Assembly: GCA_002747435.1 (NCBI GenBank)
Contig: PDPH01000027.1
Span: 1 to 34,163, forward strand
Direction: 5' to 3'
Source: Pseudomonadota bacterium
GTDB taxonomy: Bacteria > Pseudomonadota > Gammaproteobacteria > Thiotrichales > Thiotrichaceae
DNA: 34,163 bases
Part shown: positions 8,001 through 15,537 of the stretch, one piece after another
Layout: every line of letters begins with the position of its first letter
How positions within the stretch are numbered: position 1 is the stretch's first letter
The notes under the pieces: generated by a model
Told to the model about the DNA's origin: nothing
What the model saw: only the letters and a program-made list of their open reading frames with translations
Databases searched by the model: none
Position numbers and translations under genes: made by a program

Positions 8001-8870
8001 ATGAAATTCCTCGACGTTAAAACCGACCTAGCCTTCAAAAAAGTCTTCGGCAGTGAAGAAAGCAAAGAGCTACTGATCAGTTTTATCAATGCCACCATCT
8101 ACGAAGGCTGTCAGCAACAGGTCACTGACCTGACCATTGTTGATCCTTACAGCATTCCGCTGATCCGGGGGATGAAGGACAGCTACGTTGATGTCAAAGC
8201 AATGCTGAACGACGGCACTCAGGTTATTATCAAAATGCAGGTGCTGAATCATCAGGGTTTTGAAAAACGCATCCTTTATAACGCCGCTAAAAACTACTCA
8301 GTACAACTGCAAAAAGGTGAAGACTACAGCCTACTCAACCCAGTTATTGCGCTGACCATCGTTGATTTTGTCATGTTCGACAGCTTTGACAGCCATATCA
8401 GCCGGTTTCACCTGCTGGAAAAAGAACACCTCGTTGAATACAGCGACGACATTGAGCTGATGTTTATTGAGCTGCCGAAGTTTAACGTCGCCTTTGAAAA
8501 GCTCAGCCGCATCAGCGAGCAGTGGATTTATTTCATTAAACATGCCGGGGACATGGATTATATCCCGGCGAACTTCGCCGCACCGCTGCCGCAGGCTTTC
8601 AGCCTGATTGATGAAAGCAGCATGAGTGCGAAAGAGCTGGAAGCACAGCATAAACGAAAAGAATTTATTTTTATCCAGAAATCTTCACTGGCTCTAGCGG
8701 AGGAAAAAGGCCGTGAGGCAGGTTTGGCTGAGGGGATTGAACAAGGCATTGAACAAGGCATCGAACAGGTCGCCCGGCGGATGCTGGAATCAGGTTTAAC
8801 CGTTGGGCAGGTCGCTGAACTGACTGGTTTGAAAGCAGAAAAGCTGCAAAAGTTGTCAGTCAGCGGGTAA
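8001..8870 (+). CDS. Rpn-family PD-(D/E)XK nuclease/putative transposase, probably catalytically altered
   Basis: A 289-residue member of the recombination-promoting nuclease family (PDDEXK_2 type). The N-terminus MKFLDVKTDLAFKKVFGS and DVKAMLNDGTQVIIKMQV are diagnostic. Relatives I know have Glu in the last motif (IIEMQV); here the codon at 8232-8234 is AAA, giving Lys78, a one-base change from GAA that should remove a metal-binding residue. The C-terminal part has a charged helix and a threefold GIEQ repeat, then a short helical domain (LTVGQVAELTGL). Codon use is richer in GC and CTG than in its neighbours, in line with a mobile origin. The gene stands alone. The frame is intact, so it is probably still translated. 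Confidence 0.88.
   Translation: MKFLDVKTDLAFKKVFGSEESKELLISFINATIYEGCQQQVTDLTIVDPYSIPLIRGMKDSYVDVKAMLNDGTQVIIKMQVLNHQGFEKRILYNAAKNYSVQLQKGEDYSLLNPVIALTIVDFVMFDSFDSHISRFHLLEKEHLVEYSDDIELMFIELPKFNVAFEKLSRISEQWIYFIKHAGDMDYIPANFAAPLPQAFSLIDESSMSAKELEAQHKRKEFIFIQKSSLALAEEKGREAGLAEGIEQGIEQGIEQVARRMLESGLTVGQVAELTGLKAEKLQKLSVSG
8733..8768 (+). repeat. Three 12-base tandem repeats inside the Rpn gene
   Basis: Units GGGATTGAACAA, GGCATTGAACAA and GGCATCGAACAG follow each other and encode GIEQ three times. Unit number varies between relatives of this family, and changes would keep the frame. The repeat adds helix turns before the C-terminal domain. Confidence 0.8.
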
Positions 8871-8960
8871 TTTGCCAACGGTAGACTAACCCATCAATCG
8901 TCCGGCTACTTCAACTTCTACCATCAGATAAAACTAGTTCGCTGACTTGTATCTGATTTA

Positions 8961-9113
8961 CTACAAAGCCGAGGCTGTATAAGCCATCGTATCAGTGCCA
9001 TGTAGAATGACAAATCCATCATAAGCCGTCCAATGCTTAGGTACGTAACCTTGCTCAGAAGGCTGCATACCAATCGTGCCACCTGTATGGATAATCAAAA
9101 TGCGTCGTTTCAT
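8961..9113 (-). pseudogene. ansA: Remnant of type I L-asparaginase with large internal deletion
   Basis: The reading frame starts at ATG 9113 with GGAG eight bases upstream. It gives MKRRILIIHTGGTIGMQPSE, which is the N-terminus of a type I asparaginase with the catalytic Thr region TGGTIG. After QGYVPKHW it jumps straight to YDGFVILHGTDTMAYTASAL, the second active-site segment (HGTDTM), then meets TAG. In E. coli AnsA these two blocks are separated by about 55 residues, so an in-frame deletion of that size is implied, and the remaining two-thirds of the protein are missing after the stop. Only about 50 codons remain and no activity is expected. The intact ribosome binding site suggests recent decay. 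Confidence 0.85.
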
Positions 9114-9256
9114 GATTCCACTCCGAATACAGGGAAAAAGAAAAAACGAATTGATGCTTTTGCACAACAAATGAACGATACTCAGGCAGTCACTCAACTA
9201 CGAACGGCGCAATAACAATTATTTAAAAACATCCACGAACAGGTGAAAAAATAAAG

Positions 9257-10528
9257 CTATTTAGCCGTATCCTCTGCTTTACTGTCTCGAGTTTCGGCTG
9301 TATCGTCAGACTCAAAAGCGATTTCCGCCGCCACTTGCGTCGCCGTACCGTACAAGGGTACATAAGGATTAGTATCTTCCACAGCAATGGAATCGCTTTG
9401 TGTCATACGGTAAACACTGTAAGCCGCAATCAAACCTGTCAGGATAGCAATAAACAGGAAAAAACCCGAAGAACCCATATGGTCAACCATATAGCCCACT
9501 ATAATCGGCCCGCCCATTGCCCCAATACCGTTCAAAAATAACAATCCCCCTGAAGCAGAAGACATTTGCTCGTTTTGCAAGTGATCATTCGTATAGGCAA
9601 TCAACAAAGGATATAAGGGGTTAGCTGTACCGCCAACCAAGAAAGCCAGCAACAACAATACGAAAAAAGAAGAACCCTCTGTTAACATCGCGGCGATGGC
9701 GGCTAAAGAGCAGAAAAAGGTTATACCAAAAATCAAATGACGACGATCCACACGATCCGACAACCAACCAATAGGGTACTGAAACAATAAGCCCCCCATA
9801 TAAATAGCCGTCAGAAACCATGAAATTTCCGCAATGGACAAGCCGCGTTTAGCCGCATAAACGGAGGCCATACCAAACAGCGCAGAAAAAACACCCCCCA
9901 TCAAAAAGATACCCACACAACCTAAAGGTGAAACTGCTAGCAACTCACGCAAACTCATAGGACGAGCAGAGTGATGAACAGGTGCTGGACTCACTGACAA
10001 CAAAATAGGTGCAATGGACAAAGAAACTAATACCGAAATGAGTACAAACAGGCCATAACCAACAGGATCAGATAAGTTCAGAAAGAGCTGCCCCAATACA
10101 ATTCCCCCCATCTGCATAATGGTATAAAGAGACAATGCCTGCCCCCGCGTTTCATTAGTCGCTGTATCATTAATCCAGCTTTCCGCTACCACGTACAAAC
10201 CAGAAAAACAAAAGCCTACCAACAGACGCAACACCACCCAATACAGCGGATCTACCCGCACTGCGTATAAAATAAAGGCGGCTGAAATCAATGAACCAAA
10301 TGCAGCAAACACACGCACATGCCCTACCCGCCGCAGCAAAATAGGTGTGAGCTTGGATCCACCTAAAAAGCCTGCGAAATAAGCCGACATGACAAATCCC
10401 AATGCTGCGGAATCAACCCCCTCCAGAGAGCCACGCACCCCCAACAAGGTTCCCTGCAAGCCATTACCGATCATGAGCAATAAAACTCCGATCATTAAAG
10501 CCCATGCGCTTTTCAAAACCAACAGCAT
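9257..10528 (-). CDS. MFS transporter, YcaD-like
   Basis: A 423-residue inner-membrane protein with about twelve hydrophobic segments in two groups of six, and a loop at about residues 185-205 between the halves. The cytoplasmic loop pattern after helix 2 is weak, while GWLSDRVDRRHLIFG after helix 8 is the typical MFS motif. SYFAGFLGGS-like and ESWINDTATNETRGQALSLY segments resemble the YcaD group, whose substrates are unknown. The C-terminal tail is acidic. ATG 10528 has GGAG 7 bases upstream. The gene is flanked by the asparaginase remnant and tRNA-Leu and has no evident operon partner, so no substrate can be inferred. Confidence 0.88.
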   Translation of the reverse strand: MLLVLKSAWALMIGVLLLMIGNGLQGTLLGVRGSLEGVDSAALGFVMSAYFAGFLGGSKLTPILLRRVGHVRVFAAFGSLISAAFILYAVRVDPLYWVVLRLLVGFCFSGLYVVAESWINDTATNETRGQALSLYTIMQMGGIVLGQLFLNLSDPVGYGLFVLISVLVSLSIAPILLSVSPAPVHHSARPMSLRELLAVSPLGCVGIFLMGGVFSALFGMASVYAAKRGLSIAEISWFLTAIYMGGLLFQYPIGWLSDRVDRRHLIFGITFFCSLAAIAAMLTEGSSFFVLLLLAFLVGGTANPLYPLLIAYTNDHLQNEQMSSASGGLLFLNGIGAMGGPIIVGYMVDHMGSSGFFLFIAILTGLIAAYSVYRMTQSDSIAVEDTNPYVPLYGTATQVAAEIAFESDDTAETRDSKAEDTAK

Positions 10529-10649
10529 GTATTTACTCCGTATCAGGTAAACGAACCCTATGCACCTGACTAACTGCTCAGTAGTGGATTAAATTTTAAA
10601 GGGAGGACGAACTAAGAATAATTAGTATGAGTAGCTCAAAGCGTAGCTT

Positions 10650-10736
10650 TGGTGCCGGGAGCGAGACTCGAACTCGCACAGTGTCACCACCGGCGGATTT
10701 TGAATCCGCTGCGTCTACCAATTCCGCCATCCCGGC
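10650..10736 (-). tRNA. tRNA-Leu (anticodon CAA)
   Basis: An 87-base class II tRNA. The acceptor stem GCCGGGA pairs with TCCCGGC, the anticodon stem GCGGA/TCCGC encloses the loop TTCAAAA with anticodon CAA (reads UUG), the variable arm is long, and the T-arm is CGAGTTCGAGTCTCG. The 3' CCA is encoded. It stands alone, with its own promoter about 10 bases upstream. Confidence 0.97.
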
Positions 10737-10746
10737 TGGATGTGAA

Positions 10747-10781
10747 GCGCGCTATTCTACCGTTTTTTTGGCATTTGAAAA
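10747..10781 (-). promoter_or_regulatory. Promoter of tRNA-Leu
   Basis: On the minus strand TTTTCA (10781-10776) and TAGAAT (10759-10754) are separated by 16 bases, and GCGCGC follows as a GC-rich discriminator, as in stringently controlled stable-RNA promoters. The predicted start lies about 10 bases before the mature tRNA. Confidence 0.6.
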
Positions 10782-10857
10782 GTATTTTGCAGAATTTTTT
10801 TATCAGCGCTGTATTTTCTGCCTCAATCTCCCATACGCACCAACTTAAGAGCGTAAG

Positions 10858-10983
10858 CTATACGATCAAGCCTATGAATTTAAGACGTTTGCGCGTGCCC
10901 ACAAGATACTGACGTGCTGACACATGCAAGGGCGAATCAATATTATGGGCATAAACCAGCAAATTGGTATCAAGTGCATACAT
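10858..10983 (-). pseudogene. N-terminal remnant of a PIN-domain (VapC-like) toxin
   Basis: From ATG 10983 the frame encodes MYALDTNLLVYAHNIDSPLH, the signature opening of PIN-domain ribonucleases, with the first acidic metal ligand in LDTN. After about 28 residues the similarity ends, and the frame closes at 41 residues in unrelated sequence (full VapC is about 130-150). The other acidic residues of the active site are absent. No antitoxin gene is visible beside it. It lies between tRNA-Leu and mfd. Confidence 0.65.
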
Positions 10984-11103
10984 AGACTGTATTAGTCCAG
11001 ACTTGATCTGACACCTATCTGTACCATTACCCACTTTCAGGTACAATGCTTGTCTTTTCTTTCACCCCGAAACGGCTGCGCTAGTCAATTGCTGCTTAAT
11101 TCA

Positions 11104-14100
11104 ATGAACAAAGTATTTTTAGCTCCTATCGCCTACCCCCCACCCCGCCAAGGACTTGTCCGCTGGGGACAATTGTATGGTAATGCTCAAGAGGCTCTCA
11201 TTGCACAAACAGCCAATGAGTACAAAGGCTTAGTATTGCTCATTACCACCGATACACAAGCAGCCTATCGCACAGAAGCCGCTTTGCGCTTTTTTGCCCC
11301 TCAGTTACCCATACACTTGTTCCCAGACTGGGAAACGCTGCCCTATGATCTGTTTTCTCCGCACGAAGGTCTTATTTCTGAACGACTAAAATTATTGGCA
11401 CGTTTGCCCAATATGCAACATGGCATTCTCATCGTGCCCATTAGCACATTGATGCAATACCTTGCACCCACCCGCTATGTGCAATCCCACAGCCTAGTCT
11501 TGCGCAGTGGTATGCAGCTAGCTATGGACAGCTTCCGTCAACATCTGGAAAAATCAGGTTATCGCCATGTCAGTCAAGTCATGGAACCCGGGGAATATGC
11601 CAGCCGAGGCGCTTTACTAGACTTGTTTCCAATGGGTAGTGCGACACCATACCGCATTGATTTATTTGATAATGAAATAGAGTCGATTCGCAGCTTTTCA
11701 GCAGAAACTCAACGTACTACAGCTAAATTTGAACAAATCGAACTGTTGCCTGCCCGTGAATTTCCATTGGATGAGGCGGGCATTAAACTGTTTCGCGCTA
11801 ATTATCGTAGCCAAATTGAAGGTGATATTACCCGTAGCCGTATTTACGACGAGGTTAGCAAAGGTCATCCGCCACCTGGTATTGAATATTACTTACCCTT
11901 ATTTTTTGAGCAAACGGCAAGTTTATTAGATTACCTGCCGGGCAAAGCCCTGATTATAAAAAGTGGTGATATAGCCGCCGCTAGCCAGCACTTCTGGGAT
12001 CAAGTGCAACGCCGCTATGAAGAGCGCCGTCATGATATAGAACGACCACTGCTAAAACCAGAGCAGTTATACCTTGCCCCAGCTAAGCTAGACAGGGTTT
12101 TGGATAGCCACAGACAAATTGCACTACAAGGTTTTGAACTAGAAGGCAGTGGTACTAATTATGCCTCGCGCCCTCTGCCTGCTTTACGCATACAGCCACG
12201 CCAAGAACAGGCTTTAATACACTTGCAGCAATTCCTACGCGAGCTACAAGGTCGAGTGCTTTTTACTGCCAAATCGCCAGGGCGGCGTGAAGCCTTTATT
12301 AGGCTTCTGCGGGATCATGATTTATCAGTACAGATTGCAGAAAGCTGGCAGGACTTTATTAGCACCAAGTCAGTTATGTCCGTTGCCATAGCTCCCTTAG
12401 AGCAAGGCTTTTGGCTGCCTGATAGCAAAATCGCTGTTATTCCCGAAGCGTTACTACACGGTGAACAAGTTCGCCAACAGCGCCGCCGCAAAAAAACCAC
12501 ACGCGATGCGGATGCCATTGTACGTAATCTCACGGATCTCAGTGAAGGTGCACCCGTTGTACATGAAGAGCATGGTGTGGGGCGTTATTTAGGGATGGAA
12601 ACCATTACCACAGGTGGGCTTACTTCAGAATATTTACTGATTGAATATGCCAACCAAGACAAGCTTTATGTGCCGGTTGCCTTCGTGCATTTAGTCAGCC
12701 GTTATACTGGCGCAGATGTGGATCATGCGCCTTTGCACCGTCTCGGTTCTGGTCAGTGGGAAAAAGCGCGCAGCAAAGCTGCCGAAAAAGCACGCGATGT
12801 CGCCGCTGAGCTATTAGATATTCATGCGCGACGCGCGGCACAAAAAGGTAATGCCATTCCCTTTGACGAACATGATTATCGTCAATTTGCAGCCGCCTTC
12901 CCGTTTGAGGAAACACCTGATCAAGCCTTGGCAATAGACCATGTTATTCAGGACATGTGCTCCGAACAGCCTATGGATCGTGTCGTCTGTGGCGACGTTG
13001 GTTTTGGTAAAACAGAGGTCGCTATGCGGGCAGCATTTGTTGCCGCTAATGCAGGCAGGCAAGTGGCCATGATTGCGCCCACGACACTATTAGTACAGCA
13101 ACATTTAAATAATTTTCGTGATCGCTTTGCTGACTGGCCGTTTATTATTGAATCCTTGTCTCGCTTTAAAACGGCTAAAGAAAGCACTAAGACACTCGAC
13201 AAGCTCGCCAATGGCAAGATTGATATTATGATTGGCACGCATAAGCTATTACAAGACAACGTGCAGTTCAAAAATCTCGGTTTAGTCATGATTGATGAGG
13301 AACACCGCTTTGGTGTGCGCGACAAAGAGCAAATGAAAAAGCTACGTGCGAATGTCGACATGCTTACCATGACAGCTACCCCGATTCCACGTACTTTAAA
13401 TATGTCGCTGTCTGGCTTACGCGACTTATCCATTATAGCTACGCCACCTGTACAGCGTCATGCCATCAAAACATTTGTAACGGAGTGGAGCAAAACTGTC
13501 ATACAAGAAGCCTGCGCACGAGAAATTGCACGGGGTGGCCAAGTTTATGTTTTGCACAATGAAGTAAAAAGCATAGAAAAAATGGCCAATGACTTGAGTG
13601 AAATCCTGCCCAATGTAGCAGTACGCTTTGCTCATGGTCAAATGCGTGAACGTGAGCTGGAAAGCATTATGAGCGACTTTTACCATCAACGGTTTCAAGT
13701 CTTAGTCGCTACCACTATTATTGAAAGCGGTATCGACGTGCCAACAGCCAATACCATTATTATTCATCGTGCTGACAAACTAGGCTTGGCGCAATTACAC
13801 CAGCTACGCGGGCGCGTCGGTCGTTCCCACCACCGTGCTTATGCTTACTTAATTACACCCCCGAAAAAAGCACTGACCAGTGACGCTAAAAAGCGTTTGG
13901 AAGCGATTGAATCATTAGAAGACTTAGGCGTAGGCTTTACCTTAGCCACGCATGACTTAGAAATTCGTGGCGCAGGTGAGTTACTAGGCGAAGATCAAAG
14001 CGGACAAATCCAAGAAATCGGCTTTACTTTGTATAATGAGCTATTAGAACGGGCTGTTAAAACACTTAAATCTGGTAAAACACCCGAGCTTGATCCCACT

Positions 14101-14544
14101 AAACATAACCGCACAACAGTTGAGCTAGGCGCCCCTGCACTCATCCCTGATGATTACCTGCCAGATGTACATAGCCGCCTGATTCTGTACAAACGTATTG
14201 CCAGTGCAGCGTCAATCGCTGCACTAGAAGAATTACGTGTTGAAATGATAGACCGCTTTGGACTCTTACCAGAGCCCAGCAAAAACTTATTTAGTGCCAC
14301 TCAGGTTAAACTGCTGGCACAGGATTTAGGTATACGCAAACTAGATATGAGTGCTAAAGGTGGACGTATTGTATTTGAAGAAAAGCCTAATATTAATCCG
14401 GCCAAGATTATTGAGCTTATCCAAAAACGGCCTTGGGTCTTTAAACTAGATGGGAAGGATAAACTGCGCTTTGAGCAAGAACTAGCAACAGTCGCAGAAC
14501 GAGAAGCTTGGGTGATGAAGTTGTTGACAGACATCGCAAACTAA
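11104..14544 (+). CDS. mfd: Transcription-repair coupling factor Mfd
   Basis: Removes RNA polymerase stalled at DNA lesions and recruits UvrA. From ATG 11104 the protein is 1146 residues, nearly identical in length to E. coli Mfd. The UvrB-homology region is at the N-terminus (FPDWETLPYDLFSPHEGLIS), followed by the CarD-like RNA polymerase interaction domain (VVHEEHGVGRYLGMETI). The helicase has Walker A GDVGFGKTEVAMRA at about 630, DEEHRFGV at about 731 and TATPIPRTL. The translocation motif region has QLRGRVGRS, and a TRCF domain closes the protein. A TTG 54 bases upstream is in frame but adds non-conserved residues. No strong ribosome binding site is visible. Confidence 0.97.
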   Translation: MNKVFLAPIAYPPPRQGLVRWGQLYGNAQEALIAQTANEYKGLVLLITTDTQAAYRTEAALRFFAPQLPIHLFPDWETLPYDLFSPHEGLISERLKLLARLPNMQHGILIVPISTLMQYLAPTRYVQSHSLVLRSGMQLAMDSFRQHLEKSGYRHVSQVMEPGEYASRGALLDLFPMGSATPYRIDLFDNEIESIRSFSAETQRTTAKFEQIELLPAREFPLDEAGIKLFRANYRSQIEGDITRSRIYDEVSKGHPPPGIEYYLPLFFEQTASLLDYLPGKALIIKSGDIAAASQHFWDQVQRRYEERRHDIERPLLKPEQLYLAPAKLDRVLDSHRQIALQGFELEGSGTNYASRPLPALRIQPRQEQALIHLQQFLRELQGRVLFTAKSPGRREAFIRLLRDHDLSVQIAESWQDFISTKSVMSVAIAPLEQGFWLPDSKIAVIPEALLHGEQVRQQRRRKKTTRDADAIVRNLTDLSEGAPVVHEEHGVGRYLGMETITTGGLTSEYLLIEYANQDKLYVPVAFVHLVSRYTGADVDHAPLHRLGSGQWEKARSKAAEKARDVAAELLDIHARRAAQKGNAIPFDEHDYRQFAAAFPFEETPDQALAIDHVIQDMCSEQPMDRVVCGDVGFGKTEVAMRAAFVAANAGRQVAMIAPTTLLVQQHLNNFRDRFADWPFIIESLSRFKTAKESTKTLDKLANGKIDIMIGTHKLLQDNVQFKNLGLVMIDEEHRFGVRDKEQMKKLRANVDMLTMTATPIPRTLNMSLSGLRDLSIIATPPVQRHAIKTFVTEWSKTVIQEACAREIARGGQVYVLHNEVKSIEKMANDLSEILPNVAVRFAHGQMRERELESIMSDFYHQRFQVLVATTIIESGIDVPTANTIIIHRADKLGLAQLHQLRGRVGRSHHRAYAYLITPPKKALTSDAKKRLEAIESLEDLGVGFTLATHDLEIRGAGELLGEDQSGQIQEIGFTLYNELLERAVKTLKSGKTPELDPTKHNRTTVELGAPALIPDDYLPDVHSRLILYKRIASAASIAALEELRVEMIDRFGLLPEPSKNLFSATQVKLLAQDLGIRKLDMSAKGGRIVFEEKPNINPAKIIELIQKRPWVFKLDGKDKLRFEQELATVAEREAWVMKLLTDIAN

Positions 14545-14637
14545 TACTTGCAATTGCTGTTTCTGTAAGGCTCGGTTACAGTTAAAATTAGCGGCAGCAA
14601 ATCGTAAACACCAGCAAGCGGAACTTTTTTTACTCAT

Positions 14638-14991
14638 ATGAATCAAAAACAAACAGACACTATGACAGGAATAGCCCCAATCATGCCCGATTCCAAAGAA
14701 GGATGCCGCGCCATCCTCTATCGCCGTCAACAAAACATCCTTAAAACACTGGGACAAAATATCAAACTAGCTCGGCAAAGGCGTGGTTTAACGCCGCAAT
14801 TGTTTTGCGAACGCACGGGTATTAACCGCTTTTTGTTACGTCAAGTGGAAAATGGCGATGGCGAAGTATGTATTGCACATTACTTATTGATATTGGACGC
14901 CCTAAATCTAGCCAATGACCTTGGCAAAGTGGCTATCGAAGCAGAGATGAATCCTTCGCCAGCTTCTTTACTACAATCACAAGGAAATTAA
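14638..14991 (+). CDS. XRE-family helix-turn-helix regulator
   Basis: A 117-residue protein with one helix-turn-helix domain at about residues 36-95. LGQNIKLARQRRGLTPQLF, then ERTGINRFLLRQVENGDGE, then HYLLILDALNLANDLGKVA follow the pattern of HipB-like small regulators often encoded beside HipA kinases. No HipA or other toxin lies next to it here, so it is an orphan. It starts 93 bases after mfd on the same strand. The start is uncertain: several in-frame ATGs (14638, 14662, 14683) lack good ribosome binding sites. Transcripts probably end at the terminator at 15142-15177. Confidence 0.8.
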   Translation: MNQKQTDTMTGIAPIMPDSKEGCRAILYRRQQNILKTLGQNIKLARQRRGLTPQLFCERTGINRFLLRQVENGDGEVCIAHYLLILDALNLANDLGKVAIEAEMNPSPASLLQSQGN

Positions 14992-15073
14992 ATAAAATCT
15001 AGCTAAACCTCATCATTAATAGGTAGTTCGCACCGAAATTTCACCCATTTAGCCTTTAAATTAGAATTATTTC

Positions 15074-15177
15074 GGTTTTCATGAGCAAGCTGCACTATCT
15101 TTAAAAGCGTGAGTTGCTCTCTCTTCCTAGTCTTGAGCATTAGCCAGCACTGCCACCCAGCGTGCTGGCTGTTTTTT
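15074..15177 (+). ncRNA. Possible small RNA or structured 3' UTR
   Basis: A segment of about 100 bases without a plus-strand gene. It holds a bulged hairpin (GAGCAA-g-CU-g-CAC with GUG-AG-UUGCUC, 15083-15119), then an unpaired pyrimidine stretch CTCTCTTCCT, then a strong terminator hairpin with six T. This order resembles Hfq-dependent small RNAs. TAGAAT at 15062-15067 could be a -10 box, but no good -35 is seen. A further 8-bp inverted repeat (15032-15039 with 15069-15076) lies upstream. It could simply be the 3' UTR of the XRE gene. Confidence 0.35.
15142..15177 (+). terminator. Strong intrinsic terminator
   Basis: AGCCAGCAC (15142-15150) pairs with GTGCTGGCT (15162-15170) in a perfect 9-bp stem and is followed by GTTTTTT. 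It is directional to the plus strand and ends the XRE transcript or the small RNA candidate just upstream. Confidence 0.9.
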
Positions 15178-15457
15178 AACTACATCCTAACTTAAGCGAG
15201 AGGATTTCAGCCTGCAAATCAAGATGAAACATCCTTTCAATTATCGTTGCTATGGCTACAATATTGTCTTCATAGTCAGAAAAAGAGTTCAGTAAATCTG
15301 ACAAATCACCTACCACCGCATTCAACACTAAATACACAGCAAAAAGTAACCATCCCAAAATACTAATAGACTGTAATTTTTCGGGGACAAAACGACTAAA
15401 CCACTTTAATTTACAGGCAGTTTTTTCACTTGTAGCGTAGCAAACCACAATAAACAT
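15176..15457 (-). CDS. Hypothetical small protein with one membrane segment
   Basis: An open frame of 94 residues from ATG 15457. One clear hydrophobic segment (ILGWLLFAVYLVLNAVVG) follows a basic stretch, and the rest is an acidic helical tail ending LSLKLGCS. I do not recognise a family. There is no Shine-Dalgarno in front of the ATG, and its stop codon falls in the T-run of the plus-strand terminator. Composition is protein-like rather than random, and no other gene covers this 300-base stretch, so it may be real, but evidence is weak. Confidence 0.35.
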   Translation of the reverse strand: MFIVVCYATSEKTACKLKWFSRFVPEKLQSISILGWLLFAVYLVLNAVVGDLSDLLNSFSDYEDNIVAIATIIERMFHLDLQAEILSLKLGCS

Positions 15458-15537
15458 GATCAAGTTTAGACTTATCCCTTATCAAGCAAATTGCTAGAAT
15501 AAGCCACTGACCTAAATTATAGTAAATTGGACATGCC

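Noticed and set aside
8733..8768. Three short tandem units as a CRISPR-like array
   Set aside because: The units are 12 bases long, adjacent without spacers and in frame within a protein-coding gene.
9033..9215. 60-residue plus-strand frame over the asparaginase remnant
   Set aside because: It is antisense to the recognisable asparaginase sequence, has no ribosome binding site and resembles no family.
11000..11040. Possible insertion-sequence end at the TCCAGACTTGATCTGACA stretch upstream of mfd
   Set aside because: There is no matching inverted end, no target duplication and no transposase nearby. Only a weak 4-bp dyad is seen.
11050..11103. Longer Mfd beginning at TTG 11050
   Set aside because: The extra 18 residues are not typical of Mfd. 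Starting at ATG 11104 gives the family length.
12948..13433. 161-residue minus-strand frame inside mfd
   Set aside because: It is antisense to the Mfd helicase core, is low-complexity Ser/Leu-rich sequence and has no start signal.
14563..14581. Hairpin CTGTAA/TTACAG as the mfd terminator
   Set aside because: The stem is only six pairs and mostly A-T. It is followed by TTAAAATT rather than a T-run.
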